A stretch of 64,000 nt of DNA, taken from NCBI GenBank assembly GCA_029268385.1, contig JAQWPG010000005.1, forward strand, positions 104,977 to 168,976. Reading direction: 5' to 3'. Origin of the DNA: Gammaproteobacteria bacterium. GTDB taxonomy: Bacteria; Pseudomonadota; Gammaproteobacteria; Poriferisulfidales; GCA-002705445. Shown here one piece after another: positions 43,236 to 53,070 of the stretch (the first letter of the stretch is position 1; each line of letters begins with the position of its first letter). Both the position numbers and the translations under genes were made by a program. Below the pieces are notes generated by a model. That model was not told the DNA's origin, ran no database searches, and worked only from the letters and a program-made list of their open reading frames with translations.

Positions 43236-44501
43236 CTATTTTAATGCTTGCGCAAGATCTTCGATAATATCGTCTATATGTTCTATGCCTATTGACAATC
43301 TAACCATATCTTCTGGCACTCCCGCAGCCTCTAATTCTGATTTATTTAATTGTCTATGAGTTGTTGAGGCTGGATGACAAGCTAACGACTTTGCATCACC
43401 TATATTTACTAGTCTAACTATTAGTTTTAACTTATCAATAAATTCACCGCCGGCTTTAATTCCTCCTTTAATTCCAAAACTCATTACAGAAGATGCTTTC
43501 CCGCCCATGTATTTATCAACTAAAGAATTATCCGGATGACTCTTAAGGCCTGGGTAATTCACCCAGCTAACTGACTCATGTTTTTCTAAGAATTCAGCTA
43601 CAGCTAAAGCGTTTGAACAGTGTCTATCCATTCTTACAGCAAGACTTTCAATGCCCTGAAGGATTTGAAAGCTATTCATTGGAGAAAGAGCGCCACCCAT
43701 ATTTCTTAAAGGCACAACTCTAGCTCTTGTTATAAAAGCTGCTGGGCCGCAGGCGTCAGTGAAAACCATTCCGTGATAGGCTGGATCAGGAGAGGTTAGC
43801 AAGGGAAACTTATCAGAGTTAGACTTCCAATCAAACTTCCCAGAGTCAACAATCATTCCCCCAATCGTTGTTCCGTGACCACATAAGTATTTAGTTAACG
43901 AATGTATAACGATATCTGCGCCATGCTCAATAGGTCTACAAACATAAGGGCTTGGAACAGTGTTATCTATAAATAATGGTATATTATGTTTGTGAGCCAA
44001 ATCTGAAATTTTCCCAATATCGGTAACATTTGCTGCTGGATTACCTATTGACTCACAAAATATTAGTTTAGTTTTTGAGTCTATTTTGGTTTCTAGATCT
44101 TCTAAATTTTTAACATCTCCAAATCTTGTCTCAATTCCCATTTTTGGGAATGTATCTTTAAATAAACTTACTGTCCCACCGTAAAGAGAACTTGTTGAAA
44201 CAATATTATCACCATTAGATGTAATATTTAATATTGCGGCAGAAATCGCAGCCATGCCAGAAGAAAAAGCTAATCCTCCAACCCCTTTTTCCATAGCTGC
44301 CACTCTATTTTCAAGCACTTCAGTTGTTGGATTCATTATTCTAGTATAGATATTGCCTTTAACTTTAAGGTCAAAAAGATCAGCTCCATGCTGAGTATCA
44401 TCAAATGCGTATGATGCAGTTTGGTAGATTGGTACGGCTACAGATTTTGTAGTTTCTTCAGGCTCGTAGCCCCCATGTATAGCAATTGTCTCAATTTTCA
44501 T
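43236..44501 (-). CDS. metY: MetY, O-acetylhomoserine sulfhydrylase
   Basis: PLP-dependent enzyme joining O-acetylhomoserine with sulfide to give homocysteine directly. 'ETIAIHGGYEPEETTKSVAVPIYQTASYAFDD', 'YTRIMNPTTEVLENRVAAMEKGVGGLAFSSGMAA' and the PLP-Lys region 'DIVIHSLTKYLCGHGTTIGG' are typical; the insertion after it ('FPLLTSPDPAYHGMVF') separates MetY from MetB. The length (421 aa) is normal. A GAGAGGG ribosome-binding site precedes the ATG. Confidence 0.92.
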   Translation of the reverse strand: MKIETIAIHGGYEPEETTKSVAVPIYQTASYAFDDTQHGADLFDLKVKGNIYTRIMNPTTEVLENRVAAMEKGVGGLAFSSGMAAISAAILNITSNGDNIVSTSSLYGGTVSLFKDTFPKMGIETRFGDVKNLEDLETKIDSKTKLIFCESIGNPAANVTDIGKISDLAHKHNIPLFIDNTVPSPYVCRPIEHGADIVIHSLTKYLCGHGTTIGGMIVDSGKFDWKSNSDKFPLLTSPDPAYHGMVFTDACGPAAFITRARVVPLRNMGGALSPMNSFQILQGIESLAVRMDRHCSNALAVAEFLEKHESVSWVNYPGLKSHPDNSLVDKYMGGKASSVMSFGIKGGIKAGGEFIDKLKLIVRLVNIGDAKSLACHPASTTHRQLNKSELEAAGVPEDMVRLSIGIEHIDDIIEDLAQALK

Positions 44502-44626
44502 AAAACCCTCTCGTGATTTTTAAATTTTTTGATCTTTATCAAGTTAATAGTGAAATATTATCTTATTATAAGCTTTTATTATAATGTTTTTTTTAAAATG
44601 TGTGTGTAATTTATTATAAATGAAGT

Positions 44627-44632
44627 TATAAT
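44627..44632 (+). promoter_or_regulatory. Possible -10 element for the cytochrome c4 gene
   Basis: A perfect TATAAT lies 55 bp before the cytochrome ATG in the 185-bp gap between the divergent metY and cytochrome genes. No good -35 sequence lies at the usual distance, so this is a weak call. Confidence 0.3.
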
Positions 44633-44686
44633 GCATGCGAAATTTCAAGATTCAACTTACTAAATTTATGGAGTAAACAAATAACA

Positions 44687-45289
44687 ATGAAGTTATCTAT
44701 ATTCGTGGCAGCTTTTTTTCTTTTAAGTTCACTAAATTCCTTTGCAGAAAAAACATCAGAAGAGTTGTCTTCTACATGTTTAGGATGTCATGGAGTAGTA
44801 AGTTATAATAACATTTACCCAACATATAAGGTCCCAAAGCTAGGTAATCAGCATAAAGATTATATAATTGCTGCTTTAAAAGCCTATAGATCTGGAGAAA
44901 GATCTCATCCTACAATGAAAGCGCATGCTGTAAATCTAAATGACGCAGAAATAGCTAAAATTGCCGATTATTTTTCTTCTTTGAAAACTGAAAATCAAAA
45001 TCTACCTTCAATTAATTTAGAAATGATTGATGAGGCAAATTCTTGTGTTGGTTGTCACGGAGTTGACGGCAATAGCATGGTTCCAACTTTTCCAAAAATT
45101 GCAGGGCAATACGAAGATTATTTGTATCAAGCTCTTAAGTCTTATCAAGATGGCACGAGGAATAACGCAATAATGAGTGGTATAGCTAGCACTTTAAATG
45201 AAAAACAAATGAGAAAGCTTTCAAAATATTTTGCTTCTCATAATGGGCTTGACAAAATAAATCAAGGAAGAGTGGTCTTAAAAAAATAA
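44687..45289 (+). CDS. Cytochrome c4, periplasmic diheme electron carrier
   Basis: A two-domain c-type cytochrome that passes electrons to terminal oxidases. A signal peptide ends at NSFA (residue 20). The heme-binding CXXCH motifs are CLGCH at 31-35 and CVGCH at 120-124, and each domain has a late Met ('HPTMKAHA', 'NNAIMSGIA') as the likely second heme ligand. The two halves are visibly related, as expected of cytochrome c4. The length is 200 aa. Confidence 0.93.
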   Translation: MKLSIFVAAFFLLSSLNSFAEKTSEELSSTCLGCHGVVSYNNIYPTYKVPKLGNQHKDYIIAALKAYRSGERSHPTMKAHAVNLNDAEIAKIADYFSSLKTENQNLPSINLEMIDEANSCVGCHGVDGNSMVPTFPKIAGQYEDYLYQALKSYQDGTRNNAIMSGIASTLNEKQMRKLSKYFASHNGLDKINQGRVVLKK

Positions 45290-45291
45290 AA

Positions 45292-45525
45292 CTAAGTTTT
45301 TTCTTCTTCACTTGCAAAAGTTTTTAAGCTAATTGCGTGAAGCTCTCCAGATTGTATATACGAGTTTAAAAAGTTATAAACAACTTTATGTCTTTTTACC
45401 GTATTTAGACCATCAAAACCTTTATATACTATTGTCGCAGTATATTTTCCTTCACTACCATCCACAACTGCGGTGGATCCTTTTAAAGAACCTTCAATTA
45501 CTTCTTTTATTGTTTCTTTATCCAT
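45292..45525 (-). CDS. BolA/IbaG family protein
   Basis: A 77-residue BolA-like protein ('TIKEVIEGSLKGSTAVVDGSEGKYTATIVYKGFDGLNTVKRHKVVYNFLNSYIQSGELHAISLKTF'). The pattern 'RHKVVY...L...I.SGELHALSLKT' is characteristic of IbaG (YrbA), which binds an iron-sulfur cluster with a monothiol glutaredoxin through the conserved His. It converges on the cytochrome c4 gene. Confidence 0.87.
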   Translation of the reverse strand: MDKETIKEVIEGSLKGSTAVVDGSEGKYTATIVYKGFDGLNTVKRHKVVYNFLNSYIQSGELHAISLKTFASEEEKT

Positions 45526-45596
45526 AATTTTTATCTTTATCCTTTATATTAATAAATGTATATTTATATTAATTAAAATTAAATTTTTACCTTAAA

Positions 45597-46295
45597 ATGT
45601 TATTTAAACAATTATTTGAAAATGAGTCTTCAACATATACTTATTTGATATCATGTCAAGAAAAACAGGAAGCCATATTAATAGATCCAGTATTAGAAAC
45701 ATTAGAAAGAGATTTAAGTATAATCAAAAAACTTAATTTGAAATTAAAATATGCAATTGATACACATGTCCATGCAGATCATGTAACTAGCGCATCAGCA
45801 TTGAGAGAAATACTGGGTTGCAAAGTTGCAGGGCCTGCAAAAGATTATTTAAAATGTAGAGACGTAAATTTTAAAGATAATGATGAGCTTGCTATAGGGA
45901 ATACTGTTAAATTAAAAGCCATCTATACTCCTGGTCATACCAATACACATTTTTCATACACAATAAATCACAGGGATGTTAAATTTTTGTTTTCAGGTGA
46001 CGCTCTATTAATTAATGCATGTGGCAGAACTGACTTTCAGTCAGGTTCTTCAAAAAAACTATACAATACAATTAAAAATATATTTTATAAAATGCCAGAA
46101 AATACAATTGTTTTTCCGGGTCACGATTATAATAAAAATAATTTTTCAACAATTTTAGAGCAAAAAAAGGCTAATACGCTTATTGATGACAGTATCAGCG
46201 TTGAGAAATTTATAGATAATATGAAGAAGTTAAAATTAGATAAACCGAAAAAAATAGATGTAGCTGTACCTAAAAACATGGATTGTGGAAATTAA
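45597..46295 (+). CDS. ETHE1-like persulfide dioxygenase (metallo-beta-lactamase fold)
   Basis: Probably a mononuclear iron enzyme oxidising glutathione persulfide to sulfite. The metal motif HVHADH is at residues 57-62, followed by 'YTPGHTNTHFSY', 'FSGDALLINACGRTDFQSGSSKKLYNTI' and 'VFPGHDYNK'. The GRTDFQ stretch and the short C-terminus separate this group from glyoxalase II. The length is 232 aa. It fits an organism handling reduced sulphur, as does MetY, but no sulphur-oxidation operon is present here. Confidence 0.87.
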   Translation: MLFKQLFENESSTYTYLISCQEKQEAILIDPVLETLERDLSIIKKLNLKLKYAIDTHVHADHVTSASALREILGCKVAGPAKDYLKCRDVNFKDNDELAIGNTVKLKAIYTPGHTNTHFSYTINHRDVKFLFSGDALLINACGRTDFQSGSSKKLYNTIKNIFYKMPENTIVFPGHDYNKNNFSTILEQKKANTLIDDSISVEKFIDNMKKLKLDKPKKIDVAVPKNMDCGN

Positions 46296-46303
46296 ATTTA
46301 AGT

Positions 46304-47413
46304 TTAAAAATAGCTGCTAGTAATGCTATTTATTTTTTTCATATCTATTAACTCTTTTCTCCATCCTTTAATTAATCTAGAGTCATCATCTTTATTCTTT
46401 AGATAACTAAAAATCATTTTCTTTGGAGATAATATTTGGTAGGAAATTTTATTTTTTAATGATATTGATTTGTAATAATCATATAGTTCATTTGCAATTT
46501 TTTTATATTCAGGGTTATGTTTAAATTCTTTGGTTTTCTTCGTATCATAGATAGAATCATTGTAAAATTTGGAAATCACTTTTTCTATCTCCATACTATC
46601 TTTTTCTATACAATTAGATTTATAGTTTTTTGGAAAAATTATTTTATTTTTAATTAGAAAATTTTTAGAAATCTCTATTAGATCTTTTTCACTCACTACC
46701 CAATTTCTAGGAATATTTTTAGCAATTGCTTTTTTTTCTCTCCAAGAAGAAATTGCTTTAACAATATTTTTTAAATTATTATTTAAGTTCTTTATAGATT
46801 TTATTCTTTTCCAGGCATCGTTTGTATCAGGACTCCATTCTATGTCATTTATAAAATTGCAAAATTCCTCTCTAAAATATTTAATTTTTTTTGTTTCCAA
46901 AAGTTCATTATTAAGTTCTTCATGTAGTTTGTTTAAATATACTACATCATTTACTGCATAGCTTAATTGTTCCTTGCTTAGTGGTCTTTTTTTCCAATTA
47001 GTCATTTTTTCCGTTTTATCTATAGTGATTTTGTAGATATCTTTAATAAGTTCAGCATATCCAATTTGGTATTTGTAACCAAGAAAAGCTGCTGCAAACT
47101 GTGTATCAAATATATTTTTTGGAATGTATCCTAGTATCATGTAAAGAATTTCAAGATCTTGTCTGCAAGAATGCAAAACAATTAATTTTTTATCACTAAA
47201 AATTTCTTTAAAAATACTTTTGTAATCTATTTTAAGTGTTAAATCAATGCATCCATGGGTAATGCCATTTGATATTTGTATAACACAAGGCTCAGGAAAG
47301 AAAGTATTTCTTCTCATAAATTCTATGTCAATAGAAATAATATTTGAATTTGAAATTTTTGAAATAAATGATTTAATTTCATTTTCTTCAGTAAAAAGGG
47401 CTATATTAGTCAT
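46304..47413 (-). CDS. rnd: RNase D, 3'-5' exoribonuclease
   Basis: DEDD-family exonuclease trimming tRNA 3' ends. Exo I is 'IISIDIEFMRRNTFFPEPCVIQIS' (D and E), Exo II is 'VLHSCRQDLEIL', and Exo III is 'YAVNDVVYL'. The DEDD residues are all present. The C-terminal half should carry HRDC domains but is only weakly conserved ('AISSWREKKAIAKNIPRNWVVSEKDLIEI'). The length is 369 aa. Confidence 0.9.
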   Translation of the reverse strand: MTNIALFTEENEIKSFISKISNSNIISIDIEFMRRNTFFPEPCVIQISNGITHGCIDLTLKIDYKSIFKEIFSDKKLIVLHSCRQDLEILYMILGYIPKNIFDTQFAAAFLGYKYQIGYAELIKDIYKITIDKTEKMTNWKKRPLSKEQLSYAVNDVVYLNKLHEELNNELLETKKIKYFREEFCNFINDIEWSPDTNDAWKRIKSIKNLNNNLKNIVKAISSWREKKAIAKNIPRNWVVSEKDLIEISKNFLIKNKIIFPKNYKSNCIEKDSMEIEKVISKFYNDSIYDTKKTKEFKHNPEYKKIANELYDYYKSISLKNKISYQILSPKKMIFSYLKNKDDDSRLIKGWRKELIDMKKINSITSSYF

Positions 47414-47419
47414 TTCTTT

Positions 47420-47902
47420 TTAAGATATGTATTTTTGTCGAATGAATCTTAACACGCTAAATAATCCCGGCCAAATTATGACTGAAAGTAATATGGATAT
47501 ACAAACATCAATAATTTCATAATTTATTCCAAGCGCACTATTAATAACCGTAGACATTAAAAAGTAGGGGGCTAATATAACTAATAGAGAAAGCATTTTA
47601 TTTAAGTTGGATTGAAGCCTAATTTGAGGGTAATAAATCAACGTTAAATATATAGTAATTGTAAAGCAAAATGTATAATAACCGAGTGGGACAATTAAAA
47701 GTACGTCCATTATTAGACCCGTAATAAATGCATAAGTTAAGTTTATGTAATTTGGGAATGCTAATGCCCAATAAATTAATATTAATAATAGTATTGGTGG
47801 TTTTATTGAAACCAAAAATTCTGCCACAGGAAGTATATTTATTATCAGTCCTATAAAAAGCGATGTAATTGCTACAATATGTATTTTATTTAATATTACC
47901 AT
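47420..47902 (-). CDS. mreD: MreD, rod shape-determining membrane protein
   Basis: Small integral membrane protein of the elongasome, about five membrane spans in 160 aa. Typical sequence is 'PNYINLTYAFITGLIMDVLLIVPLGYYTFCFTITIYL'. It lies after mreC (7-bp overlap) in the mreBCD order. Confidence 0.88.
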   Translation of the reverse strand: MVILNKIHIVAITSLFIGLIINILPVAEFLVSIKPPILLLILIYWALAFPNYINLTYAFITGLIMDVLLIVPLGYYTFCFTITIYLTLIYYPQIRLQSNLNKMLSLLVILAPYFLMSTVINSALGINYEIIDVCISILLSVIIWPGLFSVLRFIRQKYIS

Positions 47903-48717
47903 AAAACCATCACCTCTCTGTTTGAGGTCAAACTAGAGCTAGGTGTAACATTAACCTTTAGAAAATTATCATTAATTTTTTTATTAATCTTAGATATTGT
48001 TCCTATTAGATATCCTTCTGGAAAGATGTTATCTAGCCCGGATGTTATTAAAATATCTCCTTCAATCACATCTTCATTTAAAGAAATATATTTCGCTTTT
48101 AGGTTTCTATTATCCCCAGTTCCAGATATCATAATTCTTTTGCCAGTTCTTGCATTAACAGCTAATAACGCATGTCCAGGATCACTAATTAATGTAACAA
48201 TAGAAAAATCTTTGTTTACTTCGGAGATTTGACCAAGAAGGCCCTCGCTGTCAATTACAGTTTGACCTGAATACAAATTACTTTTCTCACCTTTGTCTAT
48301 GACAACTTTATTTGAAAATGGGCTCAAGTTTACTTTTATTAATTCTGCTATCAGAATTTTTGAAGTTAACATTGAATCTGAAGAGTTAAGTAATTTTTTT
48401 AGTCTGGAATTCTCACTTTTTATTGCGGGAATTTTTTGAATAATACCTGATTGTAAAAATACTTTTTTTTCTAAATCTTTATTTTTATTTATTAGATTTT
48501 CTTTTGTATCAATATATATAGATATTGTATTTAATATTTTAGACGGAGCTTCAGCAATCGCATATATTGGTTTTATTAAGTACGATGAATTACTTCTAAT
48601 ATAATTACTAAACTGTAGATCTTTATCCGCTATTAAAGACGATATTGAGATAACTAAAAACAAGATTAGCTTGATGGATACAATGTGGCTTTGTCTAAAA
48701 TGTAGATTGTTTTTCAC
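47896..48717 (-). CDS. mreC: MreC, rod shape-determining protein
   Basis: Bitopic protein of the elongasome. An N-terminal membrane span (residues 14-29) is followed by a coiled coil (about 70-105) and the beta-rich periplasmic domain with 'VIDKGEKSNLYSGQTVIDSEGLLGQISEV', 'VTLISDPGHALLAVNARTGKRIMISGTG' and 'DILITSGLDNIFPEGYLIGTI', all typical. The start codon is GTG. The length is 273 aa. Confidence 0.93.
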   Translation of the reverse strand: MKNNLHFRQSHIVSIKLILFLVISISSLIADKDLQFSNYIRSNSSYLIKPIYAIAEAPSKILNTISIYIDTKENLINKNKDLEKKVFLQSGIIQKIPAIKSENSRLKKLLNSSDSMLTSKILIAELIKVNLSPFSNKVVIDKGEKSNLYSGQTVIDSEGLLGQISEVNKDFSIVTLISDPGHALLAVNARTGKRIMISGTGDNRNLKAKYISLNEDVIEGDILITSGLDNIFPEGYLIGTISKINKKINDNFLKVNVTPSSSLTSNREVMVLW

Positions 48718-48738
48718 TTTTATCGATTAATCGAATTA

Positions 48739-49764
48739 TTATTCTAGAGCTATGAAATCTGCTCCCTTCTTATCAATCATTTCTAAAACTATCCCCCCAC
48801 CTCTTGCTACGCATGTTAAGGGATCGTCAGCAATTATAACTGGTATCCCAGTCTCTTCTTGTATAAGCTTATTTAGCCCGGTAAGCAGAGCTCCTCCTCC
48901 CGTTAAAACTATACCGTTCTCAGCAATATCAGTACTTAGTTCCGGAGGTGTTGCCTCAAGCGCAGTCTTGGCAGCATTTGTAATTCCCTTTAATGGTTCT
49001 TGAAGAGCTTCTAAAATTTCATTGCTATTAATTCTAAAGCTCCTTGGAATTCCCTCAGACATATTTCTGCCTTTAACTTCCATTTCTTGCAGTTCCTTAC
49101 CAGGATAGGCTGTTGCGATAGTATGCTTAATCCTTTCGGCGGTTGCTTCACCTATCAAGATCCCATAATTCCATTTGATATAATTTAATATTGCTTCATT
49201 AAATTTATCCCCACCAATTCTTACTGACTCTGAATAAACTATTCCACCAAGTGATAAAACTGCTATTTCAGTTGTTCCTCCACCTATATCAAACACCATA
49301 GAGCCAACAGCTTCTGCTATGGGTAAACCAGCACCAAGAGCTGCAGCTACTGGCTCTTCTATCAAGTAAACTTTTCTTGCACCGGCACCTTCTGCCGATT
49401 CTTTTATTGCTCTTCTTTCAACTTGAGTTGCTCCAGACGGAACACAAATTAATACTCTAGGACCAAGGAGAAAATTTTTTTTGCTAGCTTTTTTTATAAA
49501 ATGCTGGAGCATTTTTTCAGTGGTAGTAAAATCAGCAATAACTCCATCTTTTAGTGGTCTTATTGTCTCAATATTAGTAGGTGTTCTTCCAAGCATAGAT
49601 TTTGCTTCATTGCCAACTGCTTTTACTCTTTTTTTACCCCCATCGTCAGATATAGAAACCACTGAAGGCTCATTTAAAACCAAGCCTTTATTTTTTACAA
49701 ATATTATTGTATTTGCTGTTCCTAAATCTATAGATAAATCGCTAGAAAATAAATCTAAAATCAT
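48739..49764 (-). CDS. mreB: MreB, actin-like shape protein
   Basis: Forms membrane-bound filaments that guide lateral wall synthesis. '[29 protein letters not shown]' and '[36 protein letters not shown]' are the phosphate loops; '[19 protein letters not shown]' is the adenosine loop. The length (341 aa) is normal. The mreB/gatC divergent pair is also found in Pseudomonas. Confidence 0.97.
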   Translation of the reverse strand: MILDLFSSDLSIDLGTANTIIFVKNKGLVLNEPSVVSISDDGGKKRVKAVGNEAKSMLGRTPTNIETIRPLKDGVIADFTTTEKMLQHFIKKASKKNFLLGPRVLICVPSGATQVERRAIKESAEGAGARKVYLIEEPVAAALGAGLPIAEAVGSMVFDIGGGTTEIAVLSLGGIVYSESVRIGGDKFNEAILNYIKWNYGILIGEATAERIKHTIATAYPGKELQEMEVKGRNMSEGIPRSFRINSNEILEALQEPLKGITNAAKTALEATPPELSTDIAENGIVLTGGGALLTGLNKLIQEETGIPVIIADDPLTCVARGGGIVLEMIDKKGADFIALE

Positions 49765-49811
49765 TAAAACCCCCGAGTTTTCTGATATGCTTACTTTATT
49801 GTTATATAGAG

Positions 49812-49840
49812 ATTCTAACTGAGGTTTGCGAAACCTACAA
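49812..49840 (-). promoter_or_regulatory. Candidate mreB promoter with an inverted repeat in its spacer
   Basis: On the minus strand TTGTAG (49840-49835) and TAGAAT (49817-49812) are 17 bp apart. The spacer and the edge of the -35 contain the perfect inverted repeat AGGTTT-GCG-AAACCT at 49822-49836. This could be an operator for a repressor that blocks mreB transcription, or a chance hairpin. Confidence 0.4.
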
Positions 49841-49878
49841 GGATATGTAATTTATTTAATTTTTAGTGGATTTATAAA

Positions 49879-50160
49879 ATGTTTGATAAAAATAAAGTTA
49901 AAGATGTTGCTAAATTAGCGATGATAGAAATAGATGATGATGATTTAAATTATTTTTCTAATGAAATTATAGAATTTTTAAAATTAGTTGATAAAACTGA
50001 TTATATAGAGCTTTCGGATGTTGAGCCTTTATATCACGCTCCAGAAAACTCTTTACACGCTCGAGATGATAAAATTGACGAAGACCCAAAAAATGATGGA
50101 ATTAACTCTTCCCCGAATCATAATGGAAAACATTTTATAGTTCCAAAAGTTATAGAATAA
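49879..50160 (+). CDS. gatC: GatC, Asp/Glu-tRNA amidotransferase subunit C
   Basis: Small structural subunit of the GatCAB amidotransferase, which converts Glu-tRNA-Gln and Asp-tRNA-Asn to the amidated forms. The sequence 'VKDVAKLAMIEIDDDDLNYFSNEIIEFLKLVDKTDYIELSDVEPLYHAPE' matches the family, as does the final 'HFIVPKVIE'. The length is 93 aa. It is the first gene of gatCAB, divergent from mreB. Confidence 0.92.
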   Translation: MFDKNKVKDVAKLAMIEIDDDDLNYFSNEIIEFLKLVDKTDYIELSDVEPLYHAPENSLHARDDKIDEDPKNDGINSSPNHNGKHFIVPKVIE

Positions 50161-50165
50161 ATATT

Positions 50166-51638
50166 ATGGATATATATAAAAAATCAATTTCTGAGTTATC
50201 AGAATTAATAAATAAAAAAACAATATCATCTATAGAAATGACAAATTACTTTATTCGGAGGATTAGATCTTTTGATAAAAATTTAAATTCTTTTATCACT
50301 GTTGATGAAGATTTTTCTTACGCTCAAGCAAAAATTGCAGATAAACAAATCGCAGCTAATAAGAATACTTTTCTTACCGGAATACCAATTGCACATAAGG
50401 ATCTATTTTCTACAAAAGGTATCTTAACTACTTGTGCTTCAAAAATGCTAGAAAATTATATTCCACCATACGATGCAACAGTTGTTAGCAAATTAAATAA
50501 TCAAGGAATGGTAACCTTAGGCAAAACAAATATGGATGAATTTGCCATGGGGTCGTCAAATGAATCTAGTTATTTTGGTTCTGTAAAAAATCCATGGGAT
50601 CTAACTAAAGTTCCGGGAGGTTCTTCGGGTGGATCTGCTTCTGCAGTTGCCGCGAGGCTGTCTCCAATTGCTACAGGTTCTGATACTGGTGGTTCTATAA
50701 GACAACCAGCTTCATTCTGCGGCTTAACCGGTCTTAAGCCCACTTATGGTTCAGTATCAAGATATGGGATGATAGCTTATGCCTCAAGTTTAGACCAGGG
50801 CGGACCTTTAGCAACCAGCGCTGAAGACTGCGCAATATTATTTAATATCATTAGAGGGTTTGATAATAATGACCCAACTAGTAATTTTAAGATTAAGCAA
50901 AACGAAGTTAAACTAAATCTAAATAAAAAAAACTTTAAAAGTATTTCTATTGGAATTCCAAAAGAATATTTTTCAAAAGACTTAGATAAAAATATTTCGG
51001 ATGTAATTGATCAGTCTATAGGAGTATTTAAGAAGTTGGGGTTTAATTTTAAAGAAATAAGTTTACCTCAGCATGGTTATACTATACCCGCATATTACAT
51101 TATCGCTTCAGCTGAAGCTTCATCAAATCTTTCAAGATATGATGGTGTTAAATTTGGCTACAGGTGCAAAAACCCAAAAAATCTTGAAGATTTATACTCA
51201 AGAACAAGAAAAGAAGGTTTTGGAAAAGAAGTAAAGAAAAGAATAATGATTGGGGCCTATGCTTTATCATCAGGTTACTACGATGAGTATTATATGAGAG
51301 CTCTTAGAATTAGAAGAATTATAAGAGATAATTTTTTAAATGCTTTTAAAGATGTTGATTATATATTTGCCCCTACATGCCCATCAACAGCATTTAATAT
51401 TGGAGAAAAAACATCAAACGCTTTAGAAATGTATCTATCTGATATTTATACAACACCTGTGAATCTAGCTGGACTACCAGCAGTTTCAATTCCTGTTGGT
51501 TTTAGTAATAAAATGCCAGTAGGCATGCAAATAATTGGCAATGATTTTAATGAAAACGGTATTTTAAATGTTGCTCATGCATTTCAAAAAGAAACAGATT
51601 GGCATAATAAAGTTCCAAGGGAGTTTGATCATGAGTGA
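50166..51638 (+). CDS. gatA: GatA, Asp/Glu-tRNA amidotransferase amidase subunit
   Basis: Amidase-signature subunit that releases ammonia from glutamine. The Ser-cisSer-Lys triad is in 'IAHKDLF' (Lys), 'GSDTGGSIRQPASF' (both serines) with the preceding 'PGGSSGGSASAVAARL' glycine loop. 'YGSVSRYGMIAYASSLDQGGP' is conserved. The length (490 aa) is normal. It overlaps gatB by 8 bp. Confidence 0.96.
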   Translation: MDIYKKSISELSELINKKTISSIEMTNYFIRRIRSFDKNLNSFITVDEDFSYAQAKIADKQIAANKNTFLTGIPIAHKDLFSTKGILTTCASKMLENYIPPYDATVVSKLNNQGMVTLGKTNMDEFAMGSSNESSYFGSVKNPWDLTKVPGGSSGGSASAVAARLSPIATGSDTGGSIRQPASFCGLTGLKPTYGSVSRYGMIAYASSLDQGGPLATSAEDCAILFNIIRGFDNNDPTSNFKIKQNEVKLNLNKKNFKSISIGIPKEYFSKDLDKNISDVIDQSIGVFKKLGFNFKEISLPQHGYTIPAYYIIASAEASSNLSRYDGVKFGYRCKNPKNLEDLYSRTRKEGFGKEVKKRIMIGAYALSSGYYDEYYMRALRIRRIIRDNFLNAFKDVDYIFAPTCPSTAFNIGEKTSNALEMYLSDIYTTPVNLAGLPAVSIPVGFSNKMPVGMQIIGNDFNENGILNVAHAFQKETDWHNKVPREFDHE

Positions 51639-53070
51639 TTGGGAATGCGTAATAGGATTAGAGATTCATGTTCAGTTATTAACAAAAAGTAAAATTTTTT
51701 CTGCTTCTTCCACAGCCTATGGAAAAGAGCCAAATAAGCAGGCATCGTATGTTGACCTGGGTATGCCAGGAACTCTTCCTGTGCTAAATAATATAGTTAT
51801 AAAAAAAGCAGTAGAATTTGGCCTGGCAATTAATGCAAATATCACTAACAGATCAATTTTTGCTAGGAAAAATTATTTCTATCCAGATTTGCCAAAAAAC
51901 TACCAGATAAGCCAGTTAGACTTTCCAATAGTTGAAGGTGGTTATATAGAGATAGAGGATGATTGTGGAAATAATAAAAAAATTAATATTACAAGGGCAC
52001 ACTTAGAAGAAGATGCTGGAAAATCAATACATAGTGATGAAAATAATTGTACATATATTGATTTAAATAGAGCCGGCACACCACTTTTAGAAATAGTCTC
52101 AGAGCCAGAAATGAAGTCTGCAACAGAGGCAGTTTCATATATGAAGAAAATTCACAACATAGTAACTTATTTAGAAATATCTGACGGAAATATGCAAGAA
52201 GGCTCATTTAGATGTGATGCAAATGTATCTATAAGAAAATCTGGTGAAAAAAAATTAGGTACGAGAACAGAGTTAAAAAATATTAATTCGTTTAAATTCG
52301 TAGAAAAAGCTATAAATTATGAAATACAAAGACAAATCGATTTACTAGAGGATGGTAAAAAGATCAAACAAGAGACAAGGCTATACGATGAAAATAAAAA
52401 TATTACAAAATCTATGAGATCAAAAGAAGAAGCTAATGATTATAGGTATTTCCCAGATCCGGATTTACTTCCTATCGAGATAGATAACGAATACATACTA
52501 AAGATAAAAAAATTAATGCCAGATTTGCCAGACGTCAAATCTAAATTCTATAAATCAAAATACGATTTAACAGATGAACAAATAAATATAATATTAAGTA
52601 ATAAAGAAATTACAAATTTTGCGGATAAAATATTATTATTATCTAAAATTAGCGCAAAAAGACTAATTAATCACTTTATTTCATCAGTATATCTAAAATT
52701 TAATAAAGAGAATTCCTTGGCTTTAGAAGATCTTATAAAGCCAAACGATTTCTATTTGATAATAGATTCAATAGAAAAAAAAGTTATTTCTAAAATTAAT
52801 CTAAAAGAAATTCTTGATAAAATTTGGGGAGAAAATATAAATATTTCATCGGTTATTGAAAATTATTCTAGTAGAAATGAAAATAATTTAGATATGATTG
52901 ATGATTTAATAAAAAAAATCATAGAGAAAAATGAAAAACAGGTAAAAGAATACAAGAGTGGCAAAACTAAAATAGTTGGTTTTTTTGTTGGGCAAGTTCT
53001 TAAAGATGCAAAAGGTTCAGACCCCAGTGTAATTAAAGATAAAATAATAAGTTATTTAGATTTGATTTGA
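51631..53070 (+). CDS. gatB: GatB, Asp/Glu-tRNA amidotransferase kinase/transamidase subunit
   Basis: Phosphorylates and amidates the misacylated tRNA. 'WECVIGLEIHVQLLTKSKIFS', 'RKNYFYPDLPKNYQISQ', 'HLEEDAGKSIHSD', 'DLNRAGTPLLEIVSEPE' and 'GSFRCDANVSIRK' are family signatures. The C-terminal YqeY-like tail domain includes 'GFFVGQVLKDAKGSDPSVI'. The start is the ATG of MSDWECV, whose first codon overlaps the end of gatA (479 aa); the frame is open further upstream but only inside gatA. Confidence 0.96.
   Translation: MSDWECVIGLEIHVQLLTKSKIFSASSTAYGKEPNKQASYVDLGMPGTLPVLNNIVIKKAVEFGLAINANITNRSIFARKNYFYPDLPKNYQISQLDFPIVEGGYIEIEDDCGNNKKINITRAHLEEDAGKSIHSDENNCTYIDLNRAGTPLLEIVSEPEMKSATEAVSYMKKIHNIVTYLEISDGNMQEGSFRCDANVSIRKSGEKKLGTRTELKNINSFKFVEKAINYEIQRQIDLLEDGKKIKQETRLYDENKNITKSMRSKEEANDYRYFPDPDLLPIEIDNEYILKIKKLMPDLPDVKSKFYKSKYDLTDEQINIILSNKEITNFADKILLLSKISAKRLINHFISSVYLKFNKENSLALEDLIKPNDFYLIIDSIEKKVISKINLKEILDKIWGENINISSVIENYSSRNENNLDMIDDLIKKIIEKNEKQVKEYKSGKTKIVGFFVGQVLKDAKGSDPSVIKDKIISYLDLI

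Noticed and set aside
51568..51630. Upstream extension of gatB
   Set aside because: The added 21 codons lie inside gatA in another frame and are not conserved; GatB proteins begin near the WECVIGLEIH motif.
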